Below are positions 26,007 through 33,400 of a stretch of DNA of 44,609 nt, one piece after another; within the stretch, counting starts at the first letter, position 1, and each line of letters opens with the position of its first letter. The notes under the pieces were generated by a model. It was not told the origin of the DNA and did not search any database. It worked only from the letters and a program-made list of their open reading frames with translations. Both the position numbers and the translations under genes were made by a program. The stretch is taken from positions 1 through 44,609 of the forward strand of contig JAUNMV010000007.1 in NCBI GenBank assembly GCA_030531695.1, given 5' to 3'. The stretch is from Bacilli bacterium (GTDB taxonomy: Bacteria > Bacillota_I > Bacilli_A > RF39 > UBA660).

Positions 26007-26013
26007 TGATAAA

Positions 26014-26673
26014 GTGAATATTATACTCGGAGTAATAAGTATAATACTTACATTTTCATCAGTAGTATTGATGGAAAAGTTATTTAAAAAAGAAGGATTA
26101 TATGTTTGGTTAAGTATAGCGACAATACTTGCAAATATCATAGTATGTAAAACAGTAAATATATTAGGATTAACATCTTCATTAGGTAATATTATGTTTG
26201 CTTCAAACTTTTTAGCAACTGATATCCTAACAGAAAAATATAGTAAGAAGGATGCAAGAAAAGCAATTAATATAGCTTTAGCATCTACTATTATATTTAT
26301 AGTAACTACTCAAATTAGTTTACTATATATACCAGATTCTACAGATATAGCACAAGAATCTATGAAGACTTTATTCGGATTAAATTTACGTACAAGTATC
26401 GCAAGTTTAACAATGTTTTACATAAGTAATTTGTTAGATATATATTTATTTGACAAATTAAAACAAAAGTATCCTAAACAATTATGGTTAAGAAATAATA
26501 CTGCTACTATTATATCTAATAGTTTAGAAAATTACCTATTCGCGAGCATAGCATTTATTGGAATATTTAATATTCCTACAATAATCTCAATTGCGACTAC
26601 AGGTACAATTATAGAGATAATAATCGCAGTTCTAGATACACCATTTATATATTTATCTAAAAAATTAGGATAA
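26014..26673 (+). CDS. queuosine precursor transporter (VUT/YhhQ family)
   Basis: A 219-residue integral membrane protein with about six hydrophobic segments. The family signature is near residues 65-87: ASNFLATDILTEKYSKKDAR. Members import preQ0 or preQ1 for queuosine modification of tRNA. The start is GTG at 26014, seven bases after AAGGAG, which belongs to the preQ1 riboswitch. The gene therefore is likely shut off when preQ1 is abundant. Confidence 0.9.
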   Translation: MNIILGVISIILTFSSVVLMEKLFKKEGLYVWLSIATILANIIVCKTVNILGLTSSLGNIMFASNFLATDILTEKYSKKDARKAINIALASTIIFIVTTQISLLYIPDSTDIAQESMKTLFGLNLRTSIASLTMFYISNLLDIYLFDKLKQKYPKQLWLRNNTATIISNSLENYLFASIAFIGIFNIPTIISIATTGTIIEIIIAVLDTPFIYLSKKLG

Positions 26674-26696
26674 AGAGGTTTACACTACCTCTTTTT
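26672..26696 (+). terminator. intrinsic terminator
   Basis: AAAGAGGT, loop TTACACT, ACCTCTTT, then T. The first arm begins within the stop codon of the transporter. Confidence 0.88.
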
Positions 26697-26712
26697 CTGT
26701 TGTACGTAAAGT

Positions 26713-26741
26713 GTGACAAATATTAAATTTTATGGTATAAT
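26713..26741 (+). promoter_or_regulatory. promoter of the corA-like gene
   Basis: GTGACA (26713-26718), a 17-base spacer and TATAAT (26736-26741), with TG positioned as in an extended -10. The leader is about 25 bases, too short for a magnesium riboswitch. Confidence 0.7.
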
Positions 26742-26773
26742 ATGCCTGTATTTTAAAGTGAGGGGTGATAGAA

Positions 26774-27712
26774 ATGTTAAGAGTTTATAAAACTGATCAA
26801 GTAACTAAACATGTTAAAAAGTTAAAGAAGATTCAAGTAGACAGTTGGATAGCTTTAACTAATCCAACTAATGATGAAATTAATAAAGTAGTTGAAAGAA
26901 CCAAAGTTGATGTAGACCTAATAAGAAAAATGTTAGATACAGAAGAATTACCTCGTGTAGAACAAAGTGATAATGGTACTCTTATAGTAATAGATACTCC
27001 ATATTTAGAAGAAGATACTCATAAATATACTACTTATCCTATAGGTATAATTATTACTAATAATAATTTTGTAATAACAGTATCACCTAAAAAGAATAGT
27101 ATATTAGATGACTTTAAAAATAATAAAGTATCTGATTTTCGTACAGCTAAAAAAACTAGATTTTTAATACAAATATTATTAAAAACATCATCATATTATT
27201 TAAAAGCACTTAAAGAAGTAAGTCAGGATATAGATGCTAAAGAAGAAGTATTAAAAAAATCTACTAAGAATAAAGATTTAATAGATCTATTAAATATAGA
27301 AAAAACTCTAGTATATTTTATTTCTTCATTAAAAGCTAATGAATTAGTATTAGAAAAACTATATAGAGGAATAGTAGTTACTTTATATGAAGATGACAAA
27401 GATTATCTAGAAGATGCTGTAATAGAAAATAAACAGGCAATAGAGATGTCTACTATATATAAGAGTATATTAAAGTCTATAAGTAATACATATGAAACTA
27501 TAGCTTCTAATAACTTAAATGATGCTATGAAGTTTTTGGCAGGTATTACTATAGTGTTATCTATCCCAACTATGATTTCATCATTCTTAGGTATGAATAT
27601 ACCATTAGGTAATATAATGACTGATACATTAGGATTCTTAAAGATAATATGTGTATCATTTATTATATCTTTAGTACTTGCCTATGTATTAAGAAAGAAG
27701 AACATGTTATAA
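26774..27712 (+). CDS. corA: CorA family divalent metal ion transporter
   Basis: A 312-residue protein: a long soluble N-terminal domain rich in helices and two C-terminal membrane segments. The signature GMN is at residues 273-275 (SSFLGMNIPLG), at the end of the first of these. A basic tail LRKKNML closes it. CorA proteins move magnesium or other divalent ions as pentamers. The ATG at 26774 follows GGGGTGAT; the upstream GTG lies inside that site. Confidence 0.9.
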   Translation: MLRVYKTDQVTKHVKKLKKIQVDSWIALTNPTNDEINKVVERTKVDVDLIRKMLDTEELPRVEQSDNGTLIVIDTPYLEEDTHKYTTYPIGIIITNNNFVITVSPKKNSILDDFKNNKVSDFRTAKKTRFLIQILLKTSSYYLKALKEVSQDIDAKEEVLKKSTKNKDLIDLLNIEKTLVYFISSLKANELVLEKLYRGIVVTLYEDDKDYLEDAVIENKQAIEMSTIYKSILKSISNTYETIASNNLNDAMKFLAGITIVLSIPTMISSFLGMNIPLGNIMTDTLGFLKIICVSFIISLVLAYVLRKKNML

Positions 27713-27738
27713 AAGAATTTTTTGAAAATTCTTTTTTT
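27711..27738 (+). terminator. intrinsic terminator after corA
   Basis: AAAGAATTTT, loop TTG, AAAATTCTTT, then a run of T. The stop codon lies at its left border. Confidence 0.85.
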
Positions 27739-27779
27739 TATTGTATAATTATATTGTAATGATAATAGAGGGTGATACA

Positions 27780-28286
27780 ATGTATACGCTTAAGAATATC
27801 AATTGTATCTACTTAGGTAAAAGTAATAATACAAATTACTTAATCTTAGAAGATTACAATAATACAATAATTCTAAATCTAAATAAAGGTATAGAAGAAC
27901 ATAATTTAGATATATCAGTAGATCATATAGAATATATTTATAATGAAGGAAATGAATTCCAAGAGAAAGTAGATCTAGATGATATAAAAAATGTTAGTTT
28001 AATTACTAATGTAGAATTAATTAATATTTATACTAATAAAAATGTCTCATCACCATTTTTAGTATGCATAAAAGATAAAAGTAATAATAGATTATTTATT
28101 GACGCTATGCTTAATACAACATATACTAGAAAAGGTCATTACAAATTAAAGACTTTCTCTAATACAAAAGTAAGAGAAATATATAGAAAGAATAAAAAGA
28201 CAAGTATTAGGTTTACAAAATTACTCATAAAAATGTGTAAAAAGCTAAGAGTAGTGGTAGAAATAGATGAAGTAGATACAGTATAA
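27780..28286 (+). CDS. unrecognised protein, 168 residues
   Basis: Soluble, with alternating beta-like stretches (NINCIYLGKSNNTNYLILEDY) in the first half and a strongly basic C-terminal part (REIYRKNKKTSIRFTKLLIKMCKKL). The ATG at 27780 follows GAGGGTGAT, better than the TTG at 27741. Family not recognised. Its tail overlaps a hairpin. Confidence 0.7.
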   Translation: MYTLKNINCIYLGKSNNTNYLILEDYNNTIILNLNKGIEEHNLDISVDHIEYIYNEGNEFQEKVDLDDIKNVSLITNVELINIYTNKNVSSPFLVCIKDKSNNRLFIDAMLNTTYTRKGHYKLKTFSNTKVREIYRKNKKTSIRFTKLLIKMCKKLRVVVEIDEVDTV

Positions 28287-28302
28287 TGAAACTGTATCTT
28301 TA
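28274..28302 (+). terminator. hairpin with short T tract
   Basis: AGATACAGT, loop ATAATGAA, ACTGTATCT, then three T. The stem is perfect, but the U-run is short, so partial read-through into the HD-domain gene is likely. Confidence 0.55.
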
Positions 28303-28322
28303 TATTGTAAGAGGATGATTAA

Positions 28323-28817
28323 ATGACTATAAGAGAAAAATATAACATAACAGATCCAGAATACTATAATTGTATAAAAGACTTATTAGAAACAGATATA
28401 GTACAAGATATGGATAAATATATACAACATGGTAGTACTACAACACTAGACCATTGTATAGCTGTATCTTATCTAGCATATAGAGCAGCTAAAAAACTAG
28501 ATTTAGATTATATATCTGTTGCGAGAGCTGGATTACTACATGATTTTTATTTATATGATTGGCATGATCAACCAAAAGAAAAAAATCTCCTTAAAAAACA
28601 TGGATTTACTCATCCAAAAAAAGCATATGAAAATGCTTCTAAGTACTTTGAATTAAATGAAGTAGAAAAAGATATTATAGTAAAACATATGTGGCCTCTT
28701 ACATTAAGACAAATACCTAAATATAAAGAAACAACTCTAGTATCATGTGTAGATAAAATTATTTCATCTAAAGAAACATTATCTCCATATCTAGTAGAAT
28801 TAAGAAATATGATTTAA
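28323..28817 (+). CDS. HD-domain phosphohydrolase
   Basis: A 164-residue protein with the HD metal-binding pattern: His44 (TTTLDHCIAV), His73-Asp74 (GLLHDFYLYDW), a later His (KHMWPLT) and a conserved Asp in SCVDKIIS. HD proteins are phosphohydrolases acting on nucleotides or RNA; the substrate here is unknown. GAGGATGA precedes the ATG. The sequence is short for the family but has all the ligands. Confidence 0.85.
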   Translation: MTIREKYNITDPEYYNCIKDLLETDIVQDMDKYIQHGSTTTLDHCIAVSYLAYRAAKKLDLDYISVARAGLLHDFYLYDWHDQPKEKNLLKKHGFTHPKKAYENASKYFELNEVEKDIIVKHMWPLTLRQIPKYKETTLVSCVDKIISSKETLSPYLVELRNMI

Positions 28818-28840
28818 TCCACAATTATTGTGGATTTTTT
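28816..28840 (+). terminator. intrinsic terminator
   Basis: AATCCACAAT, loop TA, TTGTGGATT, then T. It overlaps the stop codon of the HD-domain gene. Confidence 0.9.
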
Positions 28841-28909
28841 ATTATATTGATTGAGATGTTTTTGTTTTTTATTATATACTTGTTATAGAAAGGAGATGTA
28901 TAAAATAAA

Positions 28910-29239
28910 ATGATTAATAAAAAGTTAGTTAATGATTTTGCTATTTTAATTGGAAATCTAAAAATATGCATTAACTTAGATTCTTATGGAGAAGTAAAAA
29001 AAGAATATGAAATTATTTTAGATGAAATATTAAAATGGATAAGAAGTTATTATAAAAATAAAAACTTGGATATAGTCACACATGAAAACTCTCTAGAAAT
29101 TCACAATACTTTAGAAGAAATAAAATGGAAAATATTACCTGATAAAAATATAGGTGATGAATCACTACTATCAGATGATATTCTTATAAGATATGAGGTA
29201 ATTATAAAAACAATAAATAATGAAAGGAGTAAAATATAA
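28910..29239 (+). CDS. unrecognised helical protein, partner of the CFI-box gene
   Basis: A 109-residue protein, mostly helical, acidic. Its stop overlaps the ATG of the next gene (TAATG), so the two are translationally coupled. AAAGGAG lies 12-13 bases upstream, a little far. A five-codon frame (ATG to TGA) sits between, its TGA overlapping this ATG. No family recognised. Confidence 0.65.
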   Translation: MINKKLVNDFAILIGNLKICINLDSYGEVKKEYEIILDEILKWIRSYYKNKNLDIVTHENSLEIHNTLEEIKWKILPDKNIGDESLLSDDILIRYEVIIKTINNERSKI

Positions 29240-29805
29240 TGCCAAGAGATGATTATGGACATTATGTAAATAATAAAGGAGTAGAAATAAATGGTACTAC
29301 TGATAAAAATGGAGTAGATCATATTAGCTTTTATGATAAGTGTCCTGCTGAAAATGCTGATCATGGTTCAATACATATCAATTATGACTTTAATAATAAG
29401 GGGGGAAATATTGTTGATACAACTTCTGGCGATAAAGAAACAACTGATCTTAGTTGCTATTTAACTACTGCATGTATGATGAAAAAAATGGATTCTTTTG
29501 ATGATAATTGTGAAGAATTAACAATTCTTAGATGGTTTAGAGATGCATTTGTATCAAAGGAAGATGTAGAACATTACTATAAAACAGCACCAATAGTTGT
29601 AGATTCCATAAATAAAAAAGAAAATAATAAGAAAATATATGATTATATATACGACAATGTAGTTAATGTATGTGTAAATGCAATAAAAAAAGGTGATTAT
29701 GATTTTGCATATAATAGATATAAAAGCAGTATATTAGCCTTAGAAGAAGAGTTCGCTAGACCTGCATTAGTTAAGCAAATGGTAAAAGTTTTAAAACAGG
29801 TATAA
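29239..29805 (+). CDS. CFI-box type protein, 188 residues
   Basis: The N-terminal 70 residues are polar and carry repeated Asp/Asn/Gly-rich stretches. From residue 73 the sequence CYLTTACMMKK, then EELTILRWFRDAFVS and EHYYKTAPIVVDSIN, matches the CFI-box pattern (CFI/L-x-TA, LR-FRD, YY-x-x-x-P). That block is known as a domain of unclear function. No signal peptide is visible. AAAGGAG precedes it within the upstream gene. Confidence 0.7.
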   Translation: MPRDDYGHYVNNKGVEINGTTDKNGVDHISFYDKCPAENADHGSIHINYDFNNKGGNIVDTTSGDKETTDLSCYLTTACMMKKMDSFDDNCEELTILRWFRDAFVSKEDVEHYYKTAPIVVDSINKKENNKKIYDYIYDNVVNVCVNAIKKGDYDFAYNRYKSSILALEEEFARPALVKQMVKVLKQV

Positions 29806-29816
29806 AAGCTATTCAT

Positions 29817-29847
29817 AAAAAAGATGTCATTAAAGACATCTTTTTTG
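29817..29847 (+). terminator. intrinsic terminator
   Basis: AAAAAAGATGTC, loop ATTAAA, GACATCTTTTTT: a perfect 12-pair stem with built-in U-run. Confidence 0.93.
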
Positions 29848-29917
29848 TGATTGTAATATTGTTTATTATTTTTTCACACAAATAACAAATATTCATATTC
29901 TATATTAGGTGAAGTTT

Positions 29918-29971
29918 ATGAATAATAATTTATTAGGAGTAATTATAGATGCTGGACATGGAGGCATCTGA
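29918..29971 (+). pseudogene. N-terminal fragment of the LysM amidase gene
   Basis: MNNNLLGVIIDAGHGG encodes the first strand and zinc-binding His of an amidase (Amidase_3 family). After that the reading enters the element and stops at TGA (29969-29971). TAGGTGA precedes the ATG, so this is the true start of the amidase. The rest of the gene lies at 39475-40635. Rejoining after GACATGG gives DAGHGGEDPG in frame. Confidence 0.92.
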
Positions 29972-29980
29972 TAGACCCAA
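29955..29980 (+). other. attL, left junction of the element
   Basis: Core GACATGG (29955-29961), then A, then the arm GGCATC (29963-29968), seven bases and CCCAA (29976-29980). The bases left of the core are amidase gene; those to the right belong to the element. Confidence 0.8.
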
Positions 29981-30023
29981 AAATAATAAGAGTCTATGAT
30001 TGATAATAAATACAAGATAATAA

Positions 30024-30048
30024 GGTACTTTGTTGAAAGTATCTTTTT
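30024..30048 (+). terminator. hairpin with T tract before the relaxase gene
   Basis: GGTACTTT, loop GTTG, AAAGTATC (one G-U pair), then TTTTT. It looks like a terminator that insulates the relaxase gene from amidase transcription. The AAAGTAT arm also recalls hairpins at MobV oriT sites, so it could be part of oriT. Confidence 0.6.
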
Positions 30049-30075
30049 ATATGCATAAAGAAAGGAGAATGATAT

Positions 30076-31353
30076 ATGAATTTAAATTATGCAATATTTA
30101 GAAGTGAGCCAATATATACGATAAAAGATTTAGCACAAATCGGATCACATAATAAAAGAGAAAAGAAAGCTTATAATTCCAATCCAGATATAAAATTAGA
30201 ATTAACTAAAAATAATATTGAATTAGTACCCTTAACAGAAAAATATGTTATGGGTTTTTATAATCTTACAGAAGAATACAAAAAAGAACATGAAGAAAGA
30301 ATGAAAACAGAAAGAGAAGATAGAAAGAAAACATTTAAACAAATGCTAGATAAATCAAATAATGTAATTGCAGATGAACTATTATTTACCGCAACCAATG
30401 ACTTCTTTAAAAATATGACTAGAGAAGATATTAAAGCATGGGCAGATACTTGTATGGAGTTTGTTTACAATGATTTAGGTTACAAGAAAGAACAAATATT
30501 ACATGCAACAGTTCATATGGATGAAAAAACACCTCATATTCATTGTGTGGTAGTCCCTCTAGTAAAAAAATATGATAAAAGAACACAAACAGAAAGATAT
30601 ACTATCTCAAAGAAACAATATATTAAAGACAAGATTCACTTATCTGAATTACAAGATAAATATCACAAAAGATTAACAGATAAAGGATATGATTTAGAAA
30701 GAGGAATAAAGGGTAGTGATAATAAACATGTTGAAATAAAAGAATATAAAAAAATAAATAAAAGTTTAGAACAAAAAATTAATATAAGAACAGATAATTT
30801 AAACAAACAAATTAATGAATTAGATGAAAGAATGAAAACATCAAAAAGTTTACCATTCGATAAAAAACATATTATAGTTGATAAAGAAACATTTGAAAGT
30901 ATGAACAAAGTAATAGATGAATCTAAAAAGATTAAAGAAATAGAACCAAAAATCAAAACATTATTTGAAGAAATAAATACATTTTCAGCAAATTATAAGA
31001 CATTAGAAAAAGAAAACCAAAAATTCAAAAAGGAAGTAAATAAATTAGAAAAAGATAATAACAAACTTGAAAAAGAAAATAATTCTTTAATATATCAAAT
31101 AAGTCAATTATTTGAATTACTAAAGAAATTTTTAAGAAAACTATTATTAAGAGGTAATGAATATACAAAAGAAGAAACATCAAATATAGTTAAAGAATGT
31201 TATGACAATGAAGATTTTGAAATGATAGATGTAGTTCATATTTCAAGAGGAACAACTAAACAAGAAGAATTATTTGATTATGTAAATGCACCAGATTACT
31301 ACAAAGAAGATATTAGTCATCATGATAAAGAAGATTATGATTTAAGCAGATAA
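30076..31353 (+). CDS. mobV: MobV family relaxase (Mob/Pre)
   Basis: A 425-residue plasmid mobilization protein. Motif I with HNKR is at residues 25-28 (AQIGSHNKRE), and the metal-binding motif HMDEKTPHIH at 147-156 (HxDExTPHxH). The C-terminal 200 residues form long charged coiled coils (LEKENQKFKKEVNKLEKDNN). MobV enzymes nick at oriT and pilot the strand. AAAGGAG precedes the ATG. Closest known homologs are expected in mobilizable elements of gut Bacillota. Confidence 0.94.
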   Translation: MNLNYAIFRSEPIYTIKDLAQIGSHNKREKKAYNSNPDIKLELTKNNIELVPLTEKYVMGFYNLTEEYKKEHEERMKTEREDRKKTFKQMLDKSNNVIADELLFTATNDFFKNMTREDIKAWADTCMEFVYNDLGYKKEQILHATVHMDEKTPHIHCVVVPLVKKYDKRTQTERYTISKKQYIKDKIHLSELQDKYHKRLTDKGYDLERGIKGSDNKHVEIKEYKKINKSLEQKINIRTDNLNKQINELDERMKTSKSLPFDKKHIIVDKETFESMNKVIDESKKIKEIEPKIKTLFEEINTFSANYKTLEKENQKFKKEVNKLEKDNNKLEKENNSLIYQISQLFELLKKFLRKLLLRGNEYTKEETSNIVKECYDNEDFEMIDVVHISRGTTKQEELFDYVNAPDYYKEDISHHDKEDYDLSR

Positions 31354-31374
31354 ACAATAAAAAAAGAATAAATA

Positions 31375-31383
31375 TGATATAAT
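31375..31383 (+). promoter_or_regulatory. extended -10 promoter
   Basis: TGATATAAT (TGnTATAAT) about 36 bases before the gene at 31420. No -35 seen. Confidence 0.55.
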
Positions 31384-31419
31384 GTAGACAAGAAAGCATT
31401 ACAGTATGGAAGTGAGAAT

Positions 31420-31860
31420 ATGAAAAAGAAAATAGTTAAAATATTATTGATAGTTATAATTGTAATATGCATTATAGGAAGTGTTGTTATTACTTTAGAT
31501 ATCAATAGAAAAAAGAGTGCTAATAAAAGATATACAGAAATAAAAGAAAGCGTAAAAAAAGCAGTTGAATGGAATTTAAAGGCTCAATATCCATCATGTC
31601 CTATTTCTAATGATTTTGATAAAAATGCAAACAATGGAGAATCTTTTTATAATTCTTCATTCTTGATTAATAATGGTTACTTAAAAAAAGAAGAATTACT
31701 TGATATTGATGGAAAGTCATATTGTGATATCTATGTTGTTATAAGAGTAAAATATGAAGATCCATTAGATCATCAAAACAATTGCTCAACTTCGTATAAA
31801 GCATATATTAAATGTAATGATTATGAAGATAAAGGATATATTGATTGGGGAAACAAATAA
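31420..31860 (+). CDS. small membrane-anchored secreted protein
   Basis: A 146-residue protein with one N-terminal hydrophobic segment (residues 7-27) after MKKKIVK. The outer part has four Cys (PSCPIS, SYCDIY, NNCSTS, IKCNDY), suggesting disulfides. A pilin-like N-terminal helix is possible but no prepilin cleavage motif is clear. Function unknown. It is cargo of the element. Confidence 0.7.
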   Translation: MKKKIVKILLIVIIVICIIGSVVITLDINRKKSANKRYTEIKESVKKAVEWNLKAQYPSCPISNDFDKNANNGESFYNSSFLINNGYLKKEELLDIDGKSYCDIYVVIRVKYEDPLDHQNNCSTSYKAYIKCNDYEDKGYIDWGNK

Positions 31861-31875
31861 TTAGTTTCCTTTTTT
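31849..31875 (+). terminator. intrinsic terminator
   Basis: GGAAAC, nine-base loop, GTTTCC, then six T. The stop codon lies in the loop. Confidence 0.8.
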
Positions 31876-31878
31876 AAT

Positions 31879-31893
31879 CCTACGATTCGTAGG
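31879..31893 (+). repeat. 15-base palindrome upstream of the XRE-VanZ gene
   Basis: CCTACGATTCGTAGG: two perfect seven-base arms around one T. It lies 53 bases before the XRE-VanZ ATG and could be an operator for that protein or a hairpin. A binding role is inference. Confidence 0.5.
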
Positions 31894-31945
31894 TTGCTAT
31901 ATTTTTATAAAATCTATATAATTTTTAGTGAAAAGAGGGAAAATT

Positions 31946-32878
31946 ATGGATATTGAAAAAATATCAAACTTGATTAAAACTAAAAGAAAAGATAGAAAAC
32001 TTACACAAGAAGAATTAGCAAATAAATTAGGAGTAACGGAAAAAGCAATTTCAAGATGGGGAACCGGTAGAGGAACACCAGATATTTCATTATTGATTCC
32101 TTTATCAAAGGAATTAAAAATAGAAGTATCAGAACTACTTAGTGGTGAGGAAAATAAAAATATTACGAAAAATATTGAAGCAATCATTGAGTATGAAGAA
32201 AAAAGCAAAAAAATAAGGAACAAAAAACCATTCGTTATTTCAATAATTATATATTTATTGGTAATATTCTTGTTCTTATATTATTTAAAATATACTTATA
32301 GTGATGTATCATGGGGAGAAAGATATCTATTTCACTTATTAGTAACTATAGTTTTTTCTAGTATGATAATTTTTGCAAATTGGAATCTTTATACAAATTA
32401 TTTTGATAAAGAAATAGATAAAAATAAATTAAAGAAAGTAACGTATGCAGTATTACTAGTACTTTATATTATGATGATTTTAAATATGACTATATTTGAT
32501 AGACATATGAGTAAATTTGTATGGCAAGGATGGGATAATTATTATAAATATGGTGGACTTAATATTATCCCATTTAGAACCATATTAAAATATATTATTG
32601 AAATTAAACAATATTGGCCAAGATTTTTTATAATTAACATATTTGGAAATATCTCTATATTTATGCCAGTACAATACTTTATGATAAAAGTATTTGGAAA
32701 TTTATCTTTTAAAAAATATCTATTAATAAACATTATAATGATTTCATTAATTGAAATACTCCAATTTGTAACAAGCTGTGGCTCACTAGATATTGATGAT
32801 CTAATTTTAAATGTATTTGGAATGAGTATTTTATATTATCTTTATATAAAAAGGGAAAGTAATGAAGAAGTCAAGTAA
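31946..32878 (+). CDS. XRE regulator fused to a VanZ-like membrane domain
   Basis: A 310-residue protein. The N-terminal HTH (residues 8-62, LTQEELANKLGVTEKAISRWGTGR) is XRE-type. Two membrane helices follow (about 95-145), then a VanZ-like domain with GGLNIIPFRTI, IFGNISIFMP and SLIEILQFV-x12-DIDDLILNVFG. VanZ proteins give low-level teicoplanin resistance in some hosts. The fused protein may sense the envelope. The ATG at 31946 follows AGAGGGA; the GTG at 31928 precedes it. It overlaps the next gene by 17 bases. Confidence 0.88.
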   Translation: MDIEKISNLIKTKRKDRKLTQEELANKLGVTEKAISRWGTGRGTPDISLLIPLSKELKIEVSELLSGEENKNITKNIEAIIEYEEKSKKIRNKKPFVISIIIYLLVIFLFLYYLKYTYSDVSWGERYLFHLLVTIVFSSMIIFANWNLYTNYFDKEIDKNKLKKVTYAVLLVLYIMMILNMTIFDRHMSKFVWQGWDNYYKYGGLNIIPFRTILKYIIEIKQYWPRFFIINIFGNISIFMPVQYFMIKVFGNLSFKKYLLINIIMISLIEILQFVTSCGSLDIDDLILNVFGMSILYYLYIKRESNEEVK

Positions 32879-33341
32879 GATAGTATTAGGAATTGCAAGC
32901 ATACCACTTTTGATATCTTTTTTGATTGTTATTTCAGCTTCTTCAAGTGGAACACAAGAATGTATTTTTTGCCATCATCCACAAATAATTTATGGGTTAG
33001 AAGCTACAATTTCTACAGGAGGATTGTTAATAATAGTTTTTTATCCAATATATGTTCTTTCATTAATATTGATTTTTAAAGAACTATATAAAATCAAAGT
33101 AAGATATAAAGATATTAAAAAATATTTTTTATACTTAATTAGTGGTTCAATATCAATTGTTTTTTCATTGTTATTAGTGTTAGCAACGATATTCATTATA
33201 AAAGTAAATATAGTTACAGCATTTTTAATAGTATGTATTTTTCATCCTTTTATATTGATATCAAATATAATTAGTATTGTTTATATAATAAAATATATTA
33301 TTGAATCCAGAAAATGCAAAATAATTGAAGTGAACCAATAG
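32862..33341 (+). CDS. four-helix membrane protein, unrecognised
   Basis: A 159-residue hydrophobic protein with segments near residues 7-26, 48-70, 90-115 and 120-148. Its first loop has CIFCHHP, a possible metal or redox site. The ATG lies inside the end of the XRE-VanZ gene behind AAAGGGAAAG, so the two are coupled. No family recognised. Confidence 0.7.
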   Translation: MKKSSKIVLGIASIPLLISFLIVISASSSGTQECIFCHHPQIIYGLEATISTGGLLIIVFYPIYVLSLILIFKELYKIKVRYKDIKKYFLYLISGSISIVFSLLLVLATIFIIKVNIVTAFLIVCIFHPFILISNIISIVYIIKYIIESRKCKIIEVNQ

Positions 33342-33356
33342 TATGTTCACTTTTTT
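33328..33356 (+). terminator. intrinsic terminator
   Basis: AAGTGAAC, nine-base loop with the stop codon, GTTCACTT, then T. Confidence 0.85.
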
Positions 33357-33400
33357 AATGACTTATGATATTTTTTTATTATAGTGAAAGGAGAAAAATG

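Noticed and set aside
29918..29971. A frameshift or sequencing error in the amidase
   Set aside because: The sequence after GACATGG is unrelated to the amidase for 9.5 kb and the remainder resumes at the same seven bases next to a recombinase gene.
30024..30048. Calling this hairpin oriT outright
   Set aside because: The stem plus T-run is fully explained as a terminator; the likeness to MobV oriT hairpins is too slight without alignment.
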